A stretch of 64,000 nucleotides of DNA from Halopseudomonas phragmitis (GCF_002056295.1 NZ_CP020100.1:1263501-1327500), one strand, 5' to 3'. Positions 28,690-38,011 are shown, counted from the stretch's first letter. Notes: generated from the letters alone by a model not told the origin. Numbers and translations: made by a program.

Positions 28690-30150
28690 ATGGAACTGCA
28701 CTGTCCCGAGCTGTTTCGTCAGCAAGCCTACCTTGATGGTCATTGGTGCGAGGCCGACACCGGTGCCCGTACCGAGATCCATAACCCGGCTACCGGCGAG
28801 CGCCTGGGCAGTGTGCCGAATATGGGCGCCGAAGAAACCCGTCGGGCGATTGCGGCCGCCCAGGCGGCGCAGCCGGCCTGGCGGGCCAAGACCGCCAAGG
28901 AGCGGGCGGCAGTGCTGCGCAAGTGGCACGATCTGATGATGCAGCATCAGGAAGACCTGGCCCGGATCATGACCGCTGAGCAGGGCAAGCCGCTGACCGA
29001 GGCGCGTGGTGAAATTGCCTACGCGGCGTCGTTTCTCGAGTGGTTCGCCGAGGAAGGCAAGCGAATTTATGGTGACGTGATTCCCGGCCATCAGCCGGAC
29101 AAGCGCATCCTGGTGCAGAAAGAGCCGATTGGAGTAACGGCGGCCATCACGCCGTGGAACTTCCCTGCTGCGATGATTACTCGCAAGGCTGGCCCGGCGC
29201 TGGCTGCCGGCTGCGCCATGGTCCTCAAGCCGGCTCCGCAAACCCCGTTTTCGGCCCTGGCCATGGCCTATCTGGGCGAGCAGGCCGGGCTGCCCGCCGG
29301 ACTGCTGAGCGTGATCAGCGCCGACGTTGAGCGTTCACGCGAGGTGGGCGCCGAGCTGTGCGCCAACCCAATCGTGCGCAAGCTGTCATTTACCGGCTCG
29401 ACCGCTGTCGGTATCAAGTTGATGGAGCAGTGTGCGCCGACCCTGAAGAAGCTGTCGCTGGAACTGGGCGGCAATGCGCCTTTCATTGTGTTCGATGACG
29501 CCGATCTGGATGCGGCGGTCGAGGGCGCGATGATTTCCAAGTACCGCAACGCCGGCCAGACCTGCGTATGCGCCAACCGTATCTATGTACAGGACAGCGT
29601 GTACGAGGCGTTTGCCGCCAAGCTGAGCGAGGCGGTGGCCAAGCTCAAGGTTGGCAATGGTGCCGAACCGGGAGTGACTACCGGGCCGTTGATCGATGCC
29701 AATGCGGTGGCCAAGGTCCAGCGTCACCTCAAGGATGCGACCGACAAGGGCGCTCAGGTGCTGACCGGCGGCAAGCCGCACGCGCTCGGTGGGTTCTTCT
29801 TCGAACCGACCGTGCTGGCCGGGGTCGATGCTTCGATGCTGGTGGCCCGTGAGGAAACCTTCGGCCCGCTGGCGCCGCTGTTCCGCTTCAGTGACGAGGC
29901 GGACGTGATCCGTCAGGCCAACGATACCGAGTTTGGCCTGGCGTCCTACTTCTATGCCCGTGATCTGGGCCGGGTGTTCCGCGTTGCCGAGGCGCTGGAA
30001 TACGGCATGGTCGGGATCAATACCGGGCTGATTTCCACCGAGGTGGCGCCGTTCGGCGGCATGAAGGCCTCGGGTCTGGGCCGCGAAGGTTCCAAGTACG
30101 GTATCGAGGACTACCTCGAAATCAAGTATCTGTGCCTGGGCGGTATTTGA
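28690..30150 (+). CDS. gabD: Succinate-semialdehyde dehydrogenase (NAD(P)+)
   Basis: The 486-residue aldehyde dehydrogenase oxidises succinate (or glutarate) semialdehyde, completing GABA or 5-aminovalerate breakdown. The NAD(P) site motif TPWNFPAAMITRK, general-base Glu in LELGGNAPF and catalytic Cys292 in GQTCVCANR are present. The second Cys two residues later is typical of GabD. The ATG at 28690 follows GAGGATCT; a 15-codon upstream extension is not family-like. It is followed by gabT after 208 bases that hold a large inverted repeat. Confidence 0.93.
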   Translation: MELHCPELFRQQAYLDGHWCEADTGARTEIHNPATGERLGSVPNMGAEETRRAIAAAQAAQPAWRAKTAKERAAVLRKWHDLMMQHQEDLARIMTAEQGKPLTEARGEIAYAASFLEWFAEEGKRIYGDVIPGHQPDKRILVQKEPIGVTAAITPWNFPAAMITRKAGPALAAGCAMVLKPAPQTPFSALAMAYLGEQAGLPAGLLSVISADVERSREVGAELCANPIVRKLSFTGSTAVGIKLMEQCAPTLKKLSLELGGNAPFIVFDDADLDAAVEGAMISKYRNAGQTCVCANRIYVQDSVYEAFAAKLSEAVAKLKVGNGAEPGVTTGPLIDANAVAKVQRHLKDATDKGAQVLTGGKPHALGGFFFEPTVLAGVDASMLVAREETFGPLAPLFRFSDEADVIRQANDTEFGLASYFYARDLGRVFRVAEALEYGMVGINTGLISTEVAPFGGMKASGLGREGSKYGIEDYLEIKYLCLGGI

Positions 30151-30200
30151 AGCCGCTCATCAAACCCGAGTAACAGCCAAGGCTGCACGGACTCGATAGC

Positions 30201-30305
30201 GGTGTTGCCGGACAGCGGTTGCAGACCGTCGATGCCCTGGACGGGCATCGTCGAGCGCCCAGGGATGGGTTCACAGCGTGTCTGCAACCGCTGTCCGGCA
30301 ATGCC
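30201..30305. repeat. 105-bp cruciform-type inverted-repeat element between gabD and gabT
   Basis: Two 26-base arms at 30201-30226 and 30280-30305 are inverted copies with 24 of 26 positions paired. Inside, CGATGCCC and GGGCATCG (30230-30250) form a second perfect 8-bp hairpin with a TGGAC loop, followed by a single-stranded stretch with CCAGGGATGGG. The element has no coding capacity. It resembles intergenic REP/MITE-like repeats I have seen in Pseudomonas genomes, but I cannot assign a family. In the gabDT transcript it would fold into a strong two-stem structure. Confidence 0.75.
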
Positions 30306-30358
30306 GCCCGCGCAGATGCCGCCTTTGACTGCCCCCGTCTCCATTCATGAGGTCCGAT

Positions 30359-31630
30359 ATGAGCAAGACCAACGACTCCCTGATGCAGCGCCGGCATAAC
30401 GCCGTCGCCCGTGGTGTGAGCCAGATTCATCCGATTTTCGTCCAGCGTGCGGAAAACGCCACGGTCTGGGATGTCGAAGGACGCCAGTACATCGATTTTG
30501 CCGGCGGGATCGCGGTGCTCAATACCGGGCATCGGCATCCCAAGGTGATCGATGCGGTCAAGCGTCAGCTTGAGCAGTTCACCCATACCTGTTTTCAGGT
30601 GCTGGCCTATGAGCCCTATGTTGAGCTGTGCGAGAAAATCAATGCCCGGGTCCCCGGCAATTTCGACAAGAAGACCCTGCTGGTGACTACCGGCTCCGAG
30701 GCGGTCGAGAATGCGGTGAAGATCGCCCGGGCCGCCACTGGCCGGGCCGGGGTGATCGCTTTCACCGGCGGTTACCATGGCCGCACCATGATGACCCTGT
30801 CGATGACTGGCAAGGTGGTGCCGTATTCGGCGGGTATGGGCTTGATGCCGGGTGGTGTGTACCGGGCGCAGTTCCCTTGTCCGCTCCATGGCGTCAGCGA
30901 GGACGACGCCATGGCCAGCGTCGAGCGGATTTTCAAGAACGATGCCGAGCCGCGTGACATCGCTGCGATTGTCATCGAGCCGGTGCAGGGCGAGGGTGGT
31001 TTCTACGTCGCCAGTCCGGCCTTCATGCAGCGTCTGCGGGCGCTCTGTGATCAGCACGGCATCCTGCTGGTGGCCGATGAGGTGCAGACTGGTGCCGGGC
31101 GTACCGGTACCTTCTTCGCCATGGAGCAGATGGGCGTGGCGGCGGATCTGACCACTTTTGCCAAATCGATTGCCGGTGGCTTCCCGGTAGCGGGTGTGTG
31201 TGGGCGTGCCGAGGCGATGGATGCGATCGCCCCTGGCGGGCTGGGCGGCACCTATGCCGGTAGCCCGCTGGCCTGCGCGGCGGCGCTGGCGGTTATGGAG
31301 GTGTTCGAGGAGGAGAATTTGCTGGCCCGCAGTCAATGTTTGGGCGAGTTGATGCGTGAACGTTTGAGTGCGATTGCCGCCGCCGACAAGCGTATTGGCG
31401 ATGTCCGCGGACTGGGGGCGATGGTCGCCTGCGAGCTGTTTGGCGCCGATGGCAAGCCAGATGCCGAACTGACCGGCAAGGTGGTGGCCAAGGCCCGGGA
31501 CAAGGGCCTGATCCTGTTGTCCTGCGGCCAGTATGGCAACGTGATCCGGATTCTGGTGCCGCTGACCGCCACCGATGTGGAGGTGCAGGAAGGGCTGGAT
31601 ATCGTCGCTGCCTGCTTCGCCGAGCTGTAG
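30359..31630 (+). CDS. gabT: 4-aminobutyrate aminotransferase
   Basis: The 423-residue PLP-dependent class III aminotransferase transfers the amino group of GABA (or 5-aminovalerate) to 2-oxoglutarate, giving the semialdehyde used by GabD. The PLP-contacting TTGSEAVENAVKIAR and VADEVQTGAGRTG motifs and the Schiff-base Lys near 269 (TTFAKSIAGGFP) are present. The ATG at 30359 follows GAGGT; an in-frame ATG four codons earlier lacks a ribosome-binding site. Its stop is only 2 bases from the convergent phospholipase-like gene. Confidence 0.94.
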   Translation: MSKTNDSLMQRRHNAVARGVSQIHPIFVQRAENATVWDVEGRQYIDFAGGIAVLNTGHRHPKVIDAVKRQLEQFTHTCFQVLAYEPYVELCEKINARVPGNFDKKTLLVTTGSEAVENAVKIARAATGRAGVIAFTGGYHGRTMMTLSMTGKVVPYSAGMGLMPGGVYRAQFPCPLHGVSEDDAMASVERIFKNDAEPRDIAAIVIEPVQGEGGFYVASPAFMQRLRALCDQHGILLVADEVQTGAGRTGTFFAMEQMGVAADLTTFAKSIAGGFPVAGVCGRAEAMDAIAPGGLGGTYAGSPLACAAALAVMEVFEEENLLARSQCLGELMRERLSAIAAADKRIGDVRGLGAMVACELFGADGKPDAELTGKVVAKARDKGLILLSCGQYGNVIRILVPLTATDVEVQEGLDIVAACFAEL

Positions 31631-31632
31631 GC

Positions 31633-33075
31633 TCAGAAAGTCGACAGGCCGCTGGCTTCCATCAGCCGATAAAGCCAGTAGCGCCAGCGTGAGTGATCGG
31701 CAAACTCGACATAGGGCAGACTATAGGTCTGCCCTTGTTGGTTGTGCCAGTGGCGTTCGAATAAGCGGGCGGCGCGGCTGAGTGCCGGGTGTTCGGCCGG
31801 ACCGTCGAGCAGCACGCTGGTTTCCGGGTTGAAGTTGTCGAGGTTGCGCCGGGTGAAGTTGGCCGAGCCGCTGAGCAGGGCGGCGCTGCCGTCAGCGCGT
31901 CTGAGCAGCAGCCATTTGCGGTGGCACTGCTCGCCATGGGTGGCGCACCAGCGCAGTTCGATGCCGGCTCGATGCAGGTCCCAGGCGGCCTGGCGGTTGG
32001 GGATGCCGTTCTTCTCGCGGCCAAAGGCGTCGCGGTTGGGGTCGAGCATGACCCGCACCTGTACTCCGCGCTGGAGGGCGGCGATCAACGCCTGGATCAT
32101 GGGTCGGTGGGACAGGTAGAACACTTCCAGATCAAGCTGCTCGCCGGGCTGAGCGCTGTCGATCAGTTGTAGCAACTGATCACGGATAGCTCCTTCGGTC
32201 AGTATCTGGACGGTGGCGTCGCCGTTGATTGGCGTGGCCGCAGGGGGCAGCGGCCAGTCACGGGCCAGTTGCGGTGCGCTGAGGTTGATGATCGCTCGCT
32301 CGGTTTCCAGCAGATCGAGCGCTGCCGGGCCGCGAAACACCAGGGCCTGATTGCTGTGGCGGCTGCTGCCGTCATGCGGGTTGGCCGAGGTTACCAGGCC
32401 GGTCCAGTGCAGGCCTTCGTCGACGACCAGGGTCTTGCGATGGTTGGCGCGAAAGTTCAGCAGGTGCAGGTAGCTGCGCAGGGTGACCTTGCCAGCACCG
32501 ACGGGGTTGGGTAACCAGCCACCGGTCTGGCTGTTGCCCAGATAGCGGCAGCACAGTTGCCAGAGTCCGGTCCACACCGGGTTGGAGGCTGGCAGCGCCG
32601 CCAGATTGCTGACCAGTACCTGGACCCCAGCCTCTTCCAGCTGCTGCAGATGTGCAGCAGCCACGCCCCCGTACAGAGTATTGAACGGATCGGTGATCAG
32701 AATCACTGGCATGTCCGGTTGGCGCCTGCGCGCCTCAAGCAGCGCCTGGGTCAGTTCGCGGGTCAGTGCTCGGTAGCTGTCTGCGCCGGCAAACTCGTTG
32801 AACAAGAACATATCGAGCACGACCAGGCGGCGGGCCTGGCCGATCAAGCGCAGCACTTCATCGAATATTTCCTGCTCGCTGTGGCTTTGGCCAGCACTGT
32901 CCTGCCAGGTTTGGTCGATCAAAAGTTCGACCTGTTCGGCAGCCCGCACCGGCATGCTGGCGGCCAGCCCCGGTGGCAGTGTTCGCCAGGCTGTCAGCAG
33001 GGCGCTGATCAGCCAGACAAGGGCCAGTGCCAATAGCCAGAACCAGAGCGAACGTAGCTGCGCGAATCCCGTCAT
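31633..33075 (-). CDS. Phospholipase D-like membrane-anchored protein
   Basis: The 480-residue protein has an N-terminal membrane helix (about residues 10-27) and two phospholipase D half-sites: HRK at 212-214 (NHRKTLVVDEG) and HRK at 385-387 (CHRKWLLL, followed by GSANFTRRN). Both catalytic His-Lys pairs are intact, so phosphodiesterase or phosphatidyltransferase activity (cardiolipin-synthase-like) is plausible. I use the ATG at 33075 (MTGFAQLRSLW), which puts the membrane helix at the N-terminus. It is divergent from ydbH with about 70 bases between starts, which may link it to envelope lipids. Confidence 0.82.
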   Translation of the reverse strand: MTGFAQLRSLWFWLLALALVWLISALLTAWRTLPPGLAASMPVRAAEQVELLIDQTWQDSAGQSHSEQEIFDEVLRLIGQARRLVVLDMFLFNEFAGADSYRALTRELTQALLEARRRQPDMPVILITDPFNTLYGGVAAAHLQQLEEAGVQVLVSNLAALPASNPVWTGLWQLCCRYLGNSQTGGWLPNPVGAGKVTLRSYLHLLNFRANHRKTLVVDEGLHWTGLVTSANPHDGSSRHSNQALVFRGPAALDLLETERAIINLSAPQLARDWPLPPAATPINGDATVQILTEGAIRDQLLQLIDSAQPGEQLDLEVFYLSHRPMIQALIAALQRGVQVRVMLDPNRDAFGREKNGIPNRQAAWDLHRAGIELRWCATHGEQCHRKWLLLRRADGSAALLSGSANFTRRNLDNFNPETSVLLDGPAEHPALSRAARLFERHWHNQQGQTYSLPYVEFADHSRWRYWLYRLMEASGLSTF

Positions 33076-33144
33076 GATCCTGTGTTCCAAATCAGAAACA
33101 GCAGCCATGCTAACCTGATGTCGGTGAATTGAGGAGAGCGATGG

Positions 33145-35727
33145 ATGCGCAGAGGATGGCGGATTCTGGCCCTGATCGGTGTTCTGTTGCTGGTGGTGGT
33201 GATCGCCACCGGGTGGGCTGCCCAGCGGGCGTTACAGGCGGCCGGGGTGGAGCAGTGGGATGCCCAGGGACTTGGCTGGCAGGATGGTGGGCCGTACCTG
33301 CAGTCACTGAGCCTGGTACAGCGCAGTGATCAGGGGCTGGTTGAGCTGCAGTTGCAGGGCCTGTCGCTGACGCCGGGCTGGCAGCTCGGAGCCTGGCTGA
33401 AGCGGCTGACGCTTGAGCGAGTCGAACTGGCCTGGTGGCCCGCTGACACAGCGCCGGAGCAGCCGGTACTCGCGTTTGAAGATCAGCCGATACCTGACCC
33501 GCTGGCCTGGGTGCCGTTGCTCGCCTGGGCTCCGGAACAATTGGCGGTGGCCGAGTTACTGCTTGATCTGCCCTGTGCCAGCGGTCGTTGTGAGCTGGAT
33601 GGTCAGCTCGATATGCAATTGATGCGGGGCGAGCCGAGCAGCCTGGCCAGTCAGATTGTGTTGAACTCGTCCGGGGTGATGCTGCATGGGGACGTGCAAC
33701 TCAGTGCCGAAGCCGAGGTGCTGCGTCTGGAAACCGAATGGCAACTGGAACAGCACCCGGCACTGGCGCTGCACAGCCAATGGCGTCAGGCGGCGCAGGG
33801 GTATCACTGGCAGGGCTGGCTGAGTATTCCCGAGTGGCCCGGCAGCGAGGCGCTGTTTCCAGCCCTGCAGGCCTGGCTGGCACCGGGGCTGTTGCCGCTG
33901 GATGATTTACCTCGGGGGTTGCAGGCCACTCTGGGCTGGGACTGGCAGGGTGAACAACTGGCTGAACGGCTGGGTGCCCTGCTCGATGGTTCCGCCCGGC
34001 TGGGGGGGATTCTGCGTCTGGAACAGCCCTGGTTGCTGGACGGCGTAGGGCTGATCAGCGGCGAGCAGCAATGGGCTCTGGAGGTCGAGCAGCGGCGCTG
34101 GCGCCTGCATCAGGGCCAGGCCCAGTGGCGTTTGCAGCAGCCGGCTGCGGCATTGTTTGGCGAGGCTCTGCCGGGCGATTGGCTACCCAAGAGCCTGAAC
34201 CTGACACTGAGCCCCAGTGAGGTGCTGGAACTGGACTGGGCCAGTCGCCTGCCGTTTGCGGCCCGGCTGGAGATCGACGGCCCGTTGGCCGGACAGTTGC
34301 AGGGCCAGCTGGGGCTGACCGCCCAGCCGCAACTGCGCTTGGAACTGACGGGCGGGCAGTTGGAGCTGCGGGCCGCGGCCTTGGCCTGGGATGACCTGCG
34401 GATGCGTGAAGCGCGATTGCAGGCCGCGATCGAAGCAGCATTCGACGGTCAGCGTTTGAGCGTGCAGTTGGGCGAGAGCAGCCAGGCCCGGTTGACCGAG
34501 CTGGCGTTGCCTGAGCTTGAGCTGCAACTGGCAGGCGTCGAGCTGCGCCTGCCCGGCTTGCGCTTGGAAATGGGCTTGGCCGAGGGTAGCGACTGGGCGC
34601 TGGAAACACCTTTGCGCCTGGGCATGACCCAGGTGCGCCACCCGCAGCTCAAGCCTCAGGGCTGGAGTTTCAATGGTCGTTTAAGTCAATCTCCTGCGCG
34701 GCTTAGCCTGTCGGGAACTCTTGCTGCTGCTTCCGGGCTGGCGGCAGAGCTGCGCTTCAACTGGCCGGAGCAGGCCGACTGGCAGGCCGAACTGGTGTTG
34801 CAGGAGCTGTTTCTGCGCGCTGCCAACCCGCTGGCCGAGACGCTGAGCGCCTGGCCTGAGCTGCTGAGTTTTTCCACTGGTCGATTGCAGGCACGCTTTG
34901 AACTGGGCGGGGCTGATGCCCTGGCCCGGGCCGACGGTCAGGTACGCCTCAGCGGTGGGGCCGGTATTTATGACCGCAGCAGTTTCGAGGGGCTGGAGTT
35001 GCCCCTGTCGGTCCGGCTGCGTGGTGAACAATTGCAACTGGGTTTTACCGAGCTGAAGGTGCGCAGCCTCGATCCGGGCCTGCCGCTGGGCCCGCTGGTA
35101 CTGCAGGGCGAGTATCAGGCGAGCCTGGAGCGCCTGGAACAGGGCCGGTTGCGCCTGGACAGTGCGCGGCTGGGAATACTTGGCGGGCAACTGTGGCTGG
35201 AACCGGCGCAACTGGATCTGGCGGCCAGCCGCCAGGACCTGGTGCTCGGGCTTGAGGGGGTTGAACTGGCCCGATTGTTCGAGGTCTATCCAGCAGAGGG
35301 CCTGAGTGGTCGCGGTACGCTGGATGGCCGCTTGCCGGTCAGCCTGGAGAACGGCAAACTGCTGGTTGAGGGGGGGCGGGTCCAGGCCCGTGAGCCGGGT
35401 GGCATCCTCCAGTATCAGTCCGCACAGTTGCAGGCGATGGGCCGCAGCAATCCCGGTATGCGCGAGTTGGCCGTGGCCCTGGAGGATTTTCGCTATTCGG
35501 TGCTCAGCAGTGATCTGAACTATGGCAGCGATGGGGTGTTGGTACTGGCGTTGCGGCTGGAAGGTTATAACCCTGACCTGCAACGCGGGCGCCCGGTGCA
35601 TTTGAACGTTCGGCTGGAAGAGGATATTCCGGCCCTGCTGGCCAGTCTGCAATTGAGCGGGCAGGTCAGCGACATCATTCAGAAACGGGTTCAGGAACGG
35701 CTATTGCAACGCCGTCTGAATCCCTAG
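33145..35727 (+). CDS. ydbH: YdbH-family intermembrane lipid-transport protein
   Basis: The 860-residue protein has one N-terminal membrane helix (about residues 5-23) and a very long beta-rich periplasmic region of repeating Leu/Gln strands, as in AsmA-like bridge proteins. Its C-terminus (FRYSVLSSDLNYGSDGVLVLALRLEGYNP then QVSDIIQKRVQERLLQ) is the YdbH signature. In E. coli YdbH acts redundantly with YhdP and TamB in moving phospholipids between inner and outer membranes and pairs with the lipoprotein YnbE. ynbE and ydbL follow here in the same order. The ATG at 33145 has GAGGAG upstream. Confidence 0.88.
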   Translation: MRRGWRILALIGVLLLVVVIATGWAAQRALQAAGVEQWDAQGLGWQDGGPYLQSLSLVQRSDQGLVELQLQGLSLTPGWQLGAWLKRLTLERVELAWWPADTAPEQPVLAFEDQPIPDPLAWVPLLAWAPEQLAVAELLLDLPCASGRCELDGQLDMQLMRGEPSSLASQIVLNSSGVMLHGDVQLSAEAEVLRLETEWQLEQHPALALHSQWRQAAQGYHWQGWLSIPEWPGSEALFPALQAWLAPGLLPLDDLPRGLQATLGWDWQGEQLAERLGALLDGSARLGGILRLEQPWLLDGVGLISGEQQWALEVEQRRWRLHQGQAQWRLQQPAAALFGEALPGDWLPKSLNLTLSPSEVLELDWASRLPFAARLEIDGPLAGQLQGQLGLTAQPQLRLELTGGQLELRAAALAWDDLRMREARLQAAIEAAFDGQRLSVQLGESSQARLTELALPELELQLAGVELRLPGLRLEMGLAEGSDWALETPLRLGMTQVRHPQLKPQGWSFNGRLSQSPARLSLSGTLAAASGLAAELRFNWPEQADWQAELVLQELFLRAANPLAETLSAWPELLSFSTGRLQARFELGGADALARADGQVRLSGGAGIYDRSSFEGLELPLSVRLRGEQLQLGFTELKVRSLDPGLPLGPLVLQGEYQASLERLEQGRLRLDSARLGILGGQLWLEPAQLDLAASRQDLVLGLEGVELARLFEVYPAEGLSGRGTLDGRLPVSLENGKLLVEGGRVQAREPGGILQYQSAQLQAMGRSNPGMRELAVALEDFRYSVLSSDLNYGSDGVLVLALRLEGYNPDLQRGRPVHLNVRLEEDIPALLASLQLSGQVSDIIQKRVQERLLQRRLNP

Positions 35728-35743
35728 ATGCGGAGGAGCGCTG

Positions 35744-35935
35744 ATGCGGTGGCGTACGCTTGCGGTGATAGCCGGAGCGGTCTGGTGGCTGGCGGCCTGT
35801 ACGCCAACCGTACAACTGGCCGCGCCGAGCGAACCGATCAACATCAACCTGAACGTCAAGATCCAGCACGAGATCTACGTCAAGGTCGACAAGGAGCTGG
35901 ATGAGCTGTTCAGTGAATCCAGTGGCCTGTTCTAG
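35744..35935 (+). CDS. ynbE: YnbE-family lipoprotein
   Basis: The 63-residue lipoprotein precursor has the lipobox LAAC (Cys20), then a short conserved tail with INININLNVKIQHEIYVKVDKEL-type alternating residues that can add beta strands to a partner. In E. coli YnbE is an outer-membrane lipoprotein that works with YdbH. It starts 16 bases after ydbH. Confidence 0.87.
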   Translation: MRWRTLAVIAGAVWWLAACTPTVQLAAPSEPININLNVKIQHEIYVKVDKELDELFSESSGLF

Positions 35936-35945
35936 GGGAATCAAT

Positions 35946-36290
35946 ATGCGTATGACGTTCCGTAATCTGGGTCTGCTGCTGGCATTGCTGCTGAGTTCGC
36001 CGGTATGGGCCATGAGTCTGAATGATGCCATGGGTGCCTTGCCGGCGGCCAAGGCGGCTGGTCAGTTGGGCGAGCAGCCTGACGGCTATCTGGGAGTGGT
36101 GACGCCCGGCGGCAACGCAGCGGAAATCGCCCGACAGATCAACCAGGCACGTCGGGCCGAGTACCAGAAACTGGCCAACGACAATGGCATCCAACTGCGC
36201 GATGTAGAGTCGATGGCCGGCAAGAAGGCGATTGAGCGCACGCCGGCCGGGCAATACATCATGCTCAACGGGGTGTGGATGAAGAAGTAG
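35946..36290 (+). CDS. ydbL: YdbL-family periplasmic protein (DUF1318)
   Basis: The 114-residue protein has a signal peptide ending near VWA (residue 22) and the DUF1318 core (GYLGVVTPGG, INQARRAEYQKLA, AGQYIMLNGVWMKK). YdbL is encoded with YdbH and YnbE and is thought to modulate the complex. The ATG at 35946 follows GGGG; another ATG two codons downstream is possible. Its last 26 bases overlap the 3' end of the DUF3047 gene on the opposite strand. Confidence 0.88.
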   Translation: MRMTFRNLGLLLALLLSSPVWAMSLNDAMGALPAAKAAGQLGEQPDGYLGVVTPGGNAAEIARQINQARRAEYQKLANDNGIQLRDVESMAGKKAIERTPAGQYIMLNGVWMKK

Positions 36291-36906
36291 CCCGCCAGCG
36301 GATGGTGCCGTACCAGCCTTGGGTTGGCTGACCGCTGTTGTCACAATCGGTCATGATCGCCAGCCCGTCGATATGGCGCGGCGCCTGGCCGTGCAGGGCG
36401 AGAAAATCCTCACGCACGTTGCGCTGCTCGCTCACCAGTTCGCCCGGCTGGGAGGCCGGACCACTGCGTAGCGCCAGCATCATGGCTTGCCGGGTAAAGG
36501 CGTTGGGCCAGTGACTGCCAATTGGCTGGTGGCTGGACCAGACGTAGTTGACCGCCCGGGTGCGCCAGGGGCGCAAGCCGCCATCAATGACCACGTACAG
36601 CCGGACCGGGTAATCATCGCCGGCTTTGCTACGCTCGTTGGTCCCTGCAAATACCTGATCCACGCCCCAAGACCACTCCAGAATCGGTGTTTGCTCCAGG
36701 TCGATGCGCTGGCGCAGATACAGGGCCGAGGCACTGTTGTCGCAGTGTGCATGCAGCCGGGGTGGCAACTGGTCGGCAACCAGTCGATAGTCGGTCAGCC
36801 CGGCAAAACTGCGTTGTTGCCAGGTCAGTATTTCGTGCGGCGGATAGCTGCGCTCGGCCCAGACCGGGCCGGCCAGCAGTGCGCCGAGCAGCAGCAGAAT
36901 TGGCAT
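36265..36906 (-). CDS. Exported DUF3047 protein
   Basis: The 213-residue protein begins at ATG 36906 behind GGAGG with a short signal peptide (LLLLGALLAGPVWA), followed by the DUF3047 domain (LEWSWGVDQVFAG, DDYPVRLYVVIDGG, NYVWSS, REDFLALHG, IDGLAIMTDCDNSG). The fold is probably a beta sandwich; no function is established. It lies 79 bases downstream of the lipase foldase gene on the same strand and may be cotranscribed with it. Confidence 0.8.
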   Translation of the reverse strand: MPILLLLGALLAGPVWAERSYPPHEILTWQQRSFAGLTDYRLVADQLPPRLHAHCDNSASALYLRQRIDLEQTPILEWSWGVDQVFAGTNERSKAGDDYPVRLYVVIDGGLRPWRTRAVNYVWSSHQPIGSHWPNAFTRQAMMLALRSGPASQPGELVSEQRNVREDFLALHGQAPRHIDGLAIMTDCDNSGQPTQGWYGTIRWRATSSSTPR

Positions 36907-36985
36907 GACGGCCTCCGAAATCATCAGGTTGATGATGACCGGTAGGCCGCCATATTGCCAACGCAGGTAGTTTCTCAGAGGCTCC

Positions 36986-37993
36986 CTAGCGTTCGGCGCG
37001 GCTATCGAGTTCGAGCAGACTGCTGACCCTGAGCCGCTCATGCTCGCTGAACTGCTCGTGCAGCAGGGCCTCAATCGCGGCCTGCTTGTCGCTGTCGGCC
37101 AGCCCCGGCTGGCTGATGATCGCCTGACGCTCGCGATTGAACCCGCTCAGGCGCTGATCCCATTCGCTGCGCTGGCGGTCCAGCGCTTCCAGTCGCTCGG
37201 TTGCCTGGGGACCGACCAGGTTCAGGCGCAGCTGGCGTAGCTGCTCCGGCTCGGCACCTTGCTCCAGCAACTGCTGGGTCTGCTGGCGCAGGGTCAGATG
37301 CAATTGCGGTACCAGCAACTGTTGCAACTCGTCGGGCAGCCCTTCGCGCAGCCGCTCGATCCGTTCGGCCTTGTCCTGCGGATCCAGCGACGGATCGTGC
37401 AGTATCGCCAGACGCTCAAGAGTGAACTGGTTATAGACCTCTTCGCTGGCGAAGAAGGCGGCATGCTCCTGCACGTTGAACAGGCTGGCGCGCAGGCGCT
37501 GTACGGCATCTTCGCGGGCGCGCAGGCCGTCCAGCTCGGTCACCATCGGGAAGCGTCGCTCCAGTTCCACCAGCTCAGTCTTGTAGTCGATATAGCGATC
37601 CAGCAGATCCAGGGCCTGACCCAGAGCCGGTTCATGCAGCTGGCTGGCCAGATAGTCGCGGATACCGCTGCTGGCCTGCTCGAATGACTGTTCGCCGACG
37701 GTGCTGAAGAAATAGTCGAACAGGTGACGCAGCTGGTCGGTAATCACCAGATTGCCTTGGGCATCGACTTCCAGTTGACCATCGATTTCGGTATCGCGCA
37801 GTGAGGCGGGCAGGTTCTGGTCGGTGCTGCGAGTGACCGGACGGGGCTGGTTCAAAGGCGTTGTGGCGGGTTGTTCACTGCTGGCTTGTGGCGGCTTTGA
37901 TGAAAGGCTGGATGGGCTGGGTGTCGGTGTGCTCAGGTGCCAGCCGAGCAGGCCCAGGCCGAGTAGCAAAGGCAGATAAATCAGTGGCTTCAT
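36986..37993 (-). CDS. lif: Lipase-specific foldase (lipase chaperone)
   Basis: The 335-residue inner-membrane-anchored periplasmic steric chaperone folds the cognate lipase before type II secretion. It has an N-terminal membrane helix (about residues 4-19), a Pro/Ser-rich linker (about 21-60) and two mini-domains joined by an extended helical arm. The foldase signature RHLFDYFFSTVGE is at 89-101. It follows the lipase gene on the same strand after 62 bases that contain a 9-bp hairpin. Confidence 0.94.
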   Translation of the reverse strand: MKPLIYLPLLLGLGLLGWHLSTPTPSPSSLSSKPPQASSEQPATTPLNQPRPVTRSTDQNLPASLRDTEIDGQLEVDAQGNLVITDQLRHLFDYFFSTVGEQSFEQASSGIRDYLASQLHEPALGQALDLLDRYIDYKTELVELERRFPMVTELDGLRAREDAVQRLRASLFNVQEHAAFFASEEVYNQFTLERLAILHDPSLDPQDKAERIERLREGLPDELQQLLVPQLHLTLRQQTQQLLEQGAEPEQLRQLRLNLVGPQATERLEALDRQRSEWDQRLSGFNRERQAIISQPGLADSDKQAAIEALLHEQFSEHERLRVSSLLELDSRAER

Positions 37994-38011
37994 GTCGATA
38001 TCGGTACCTTT

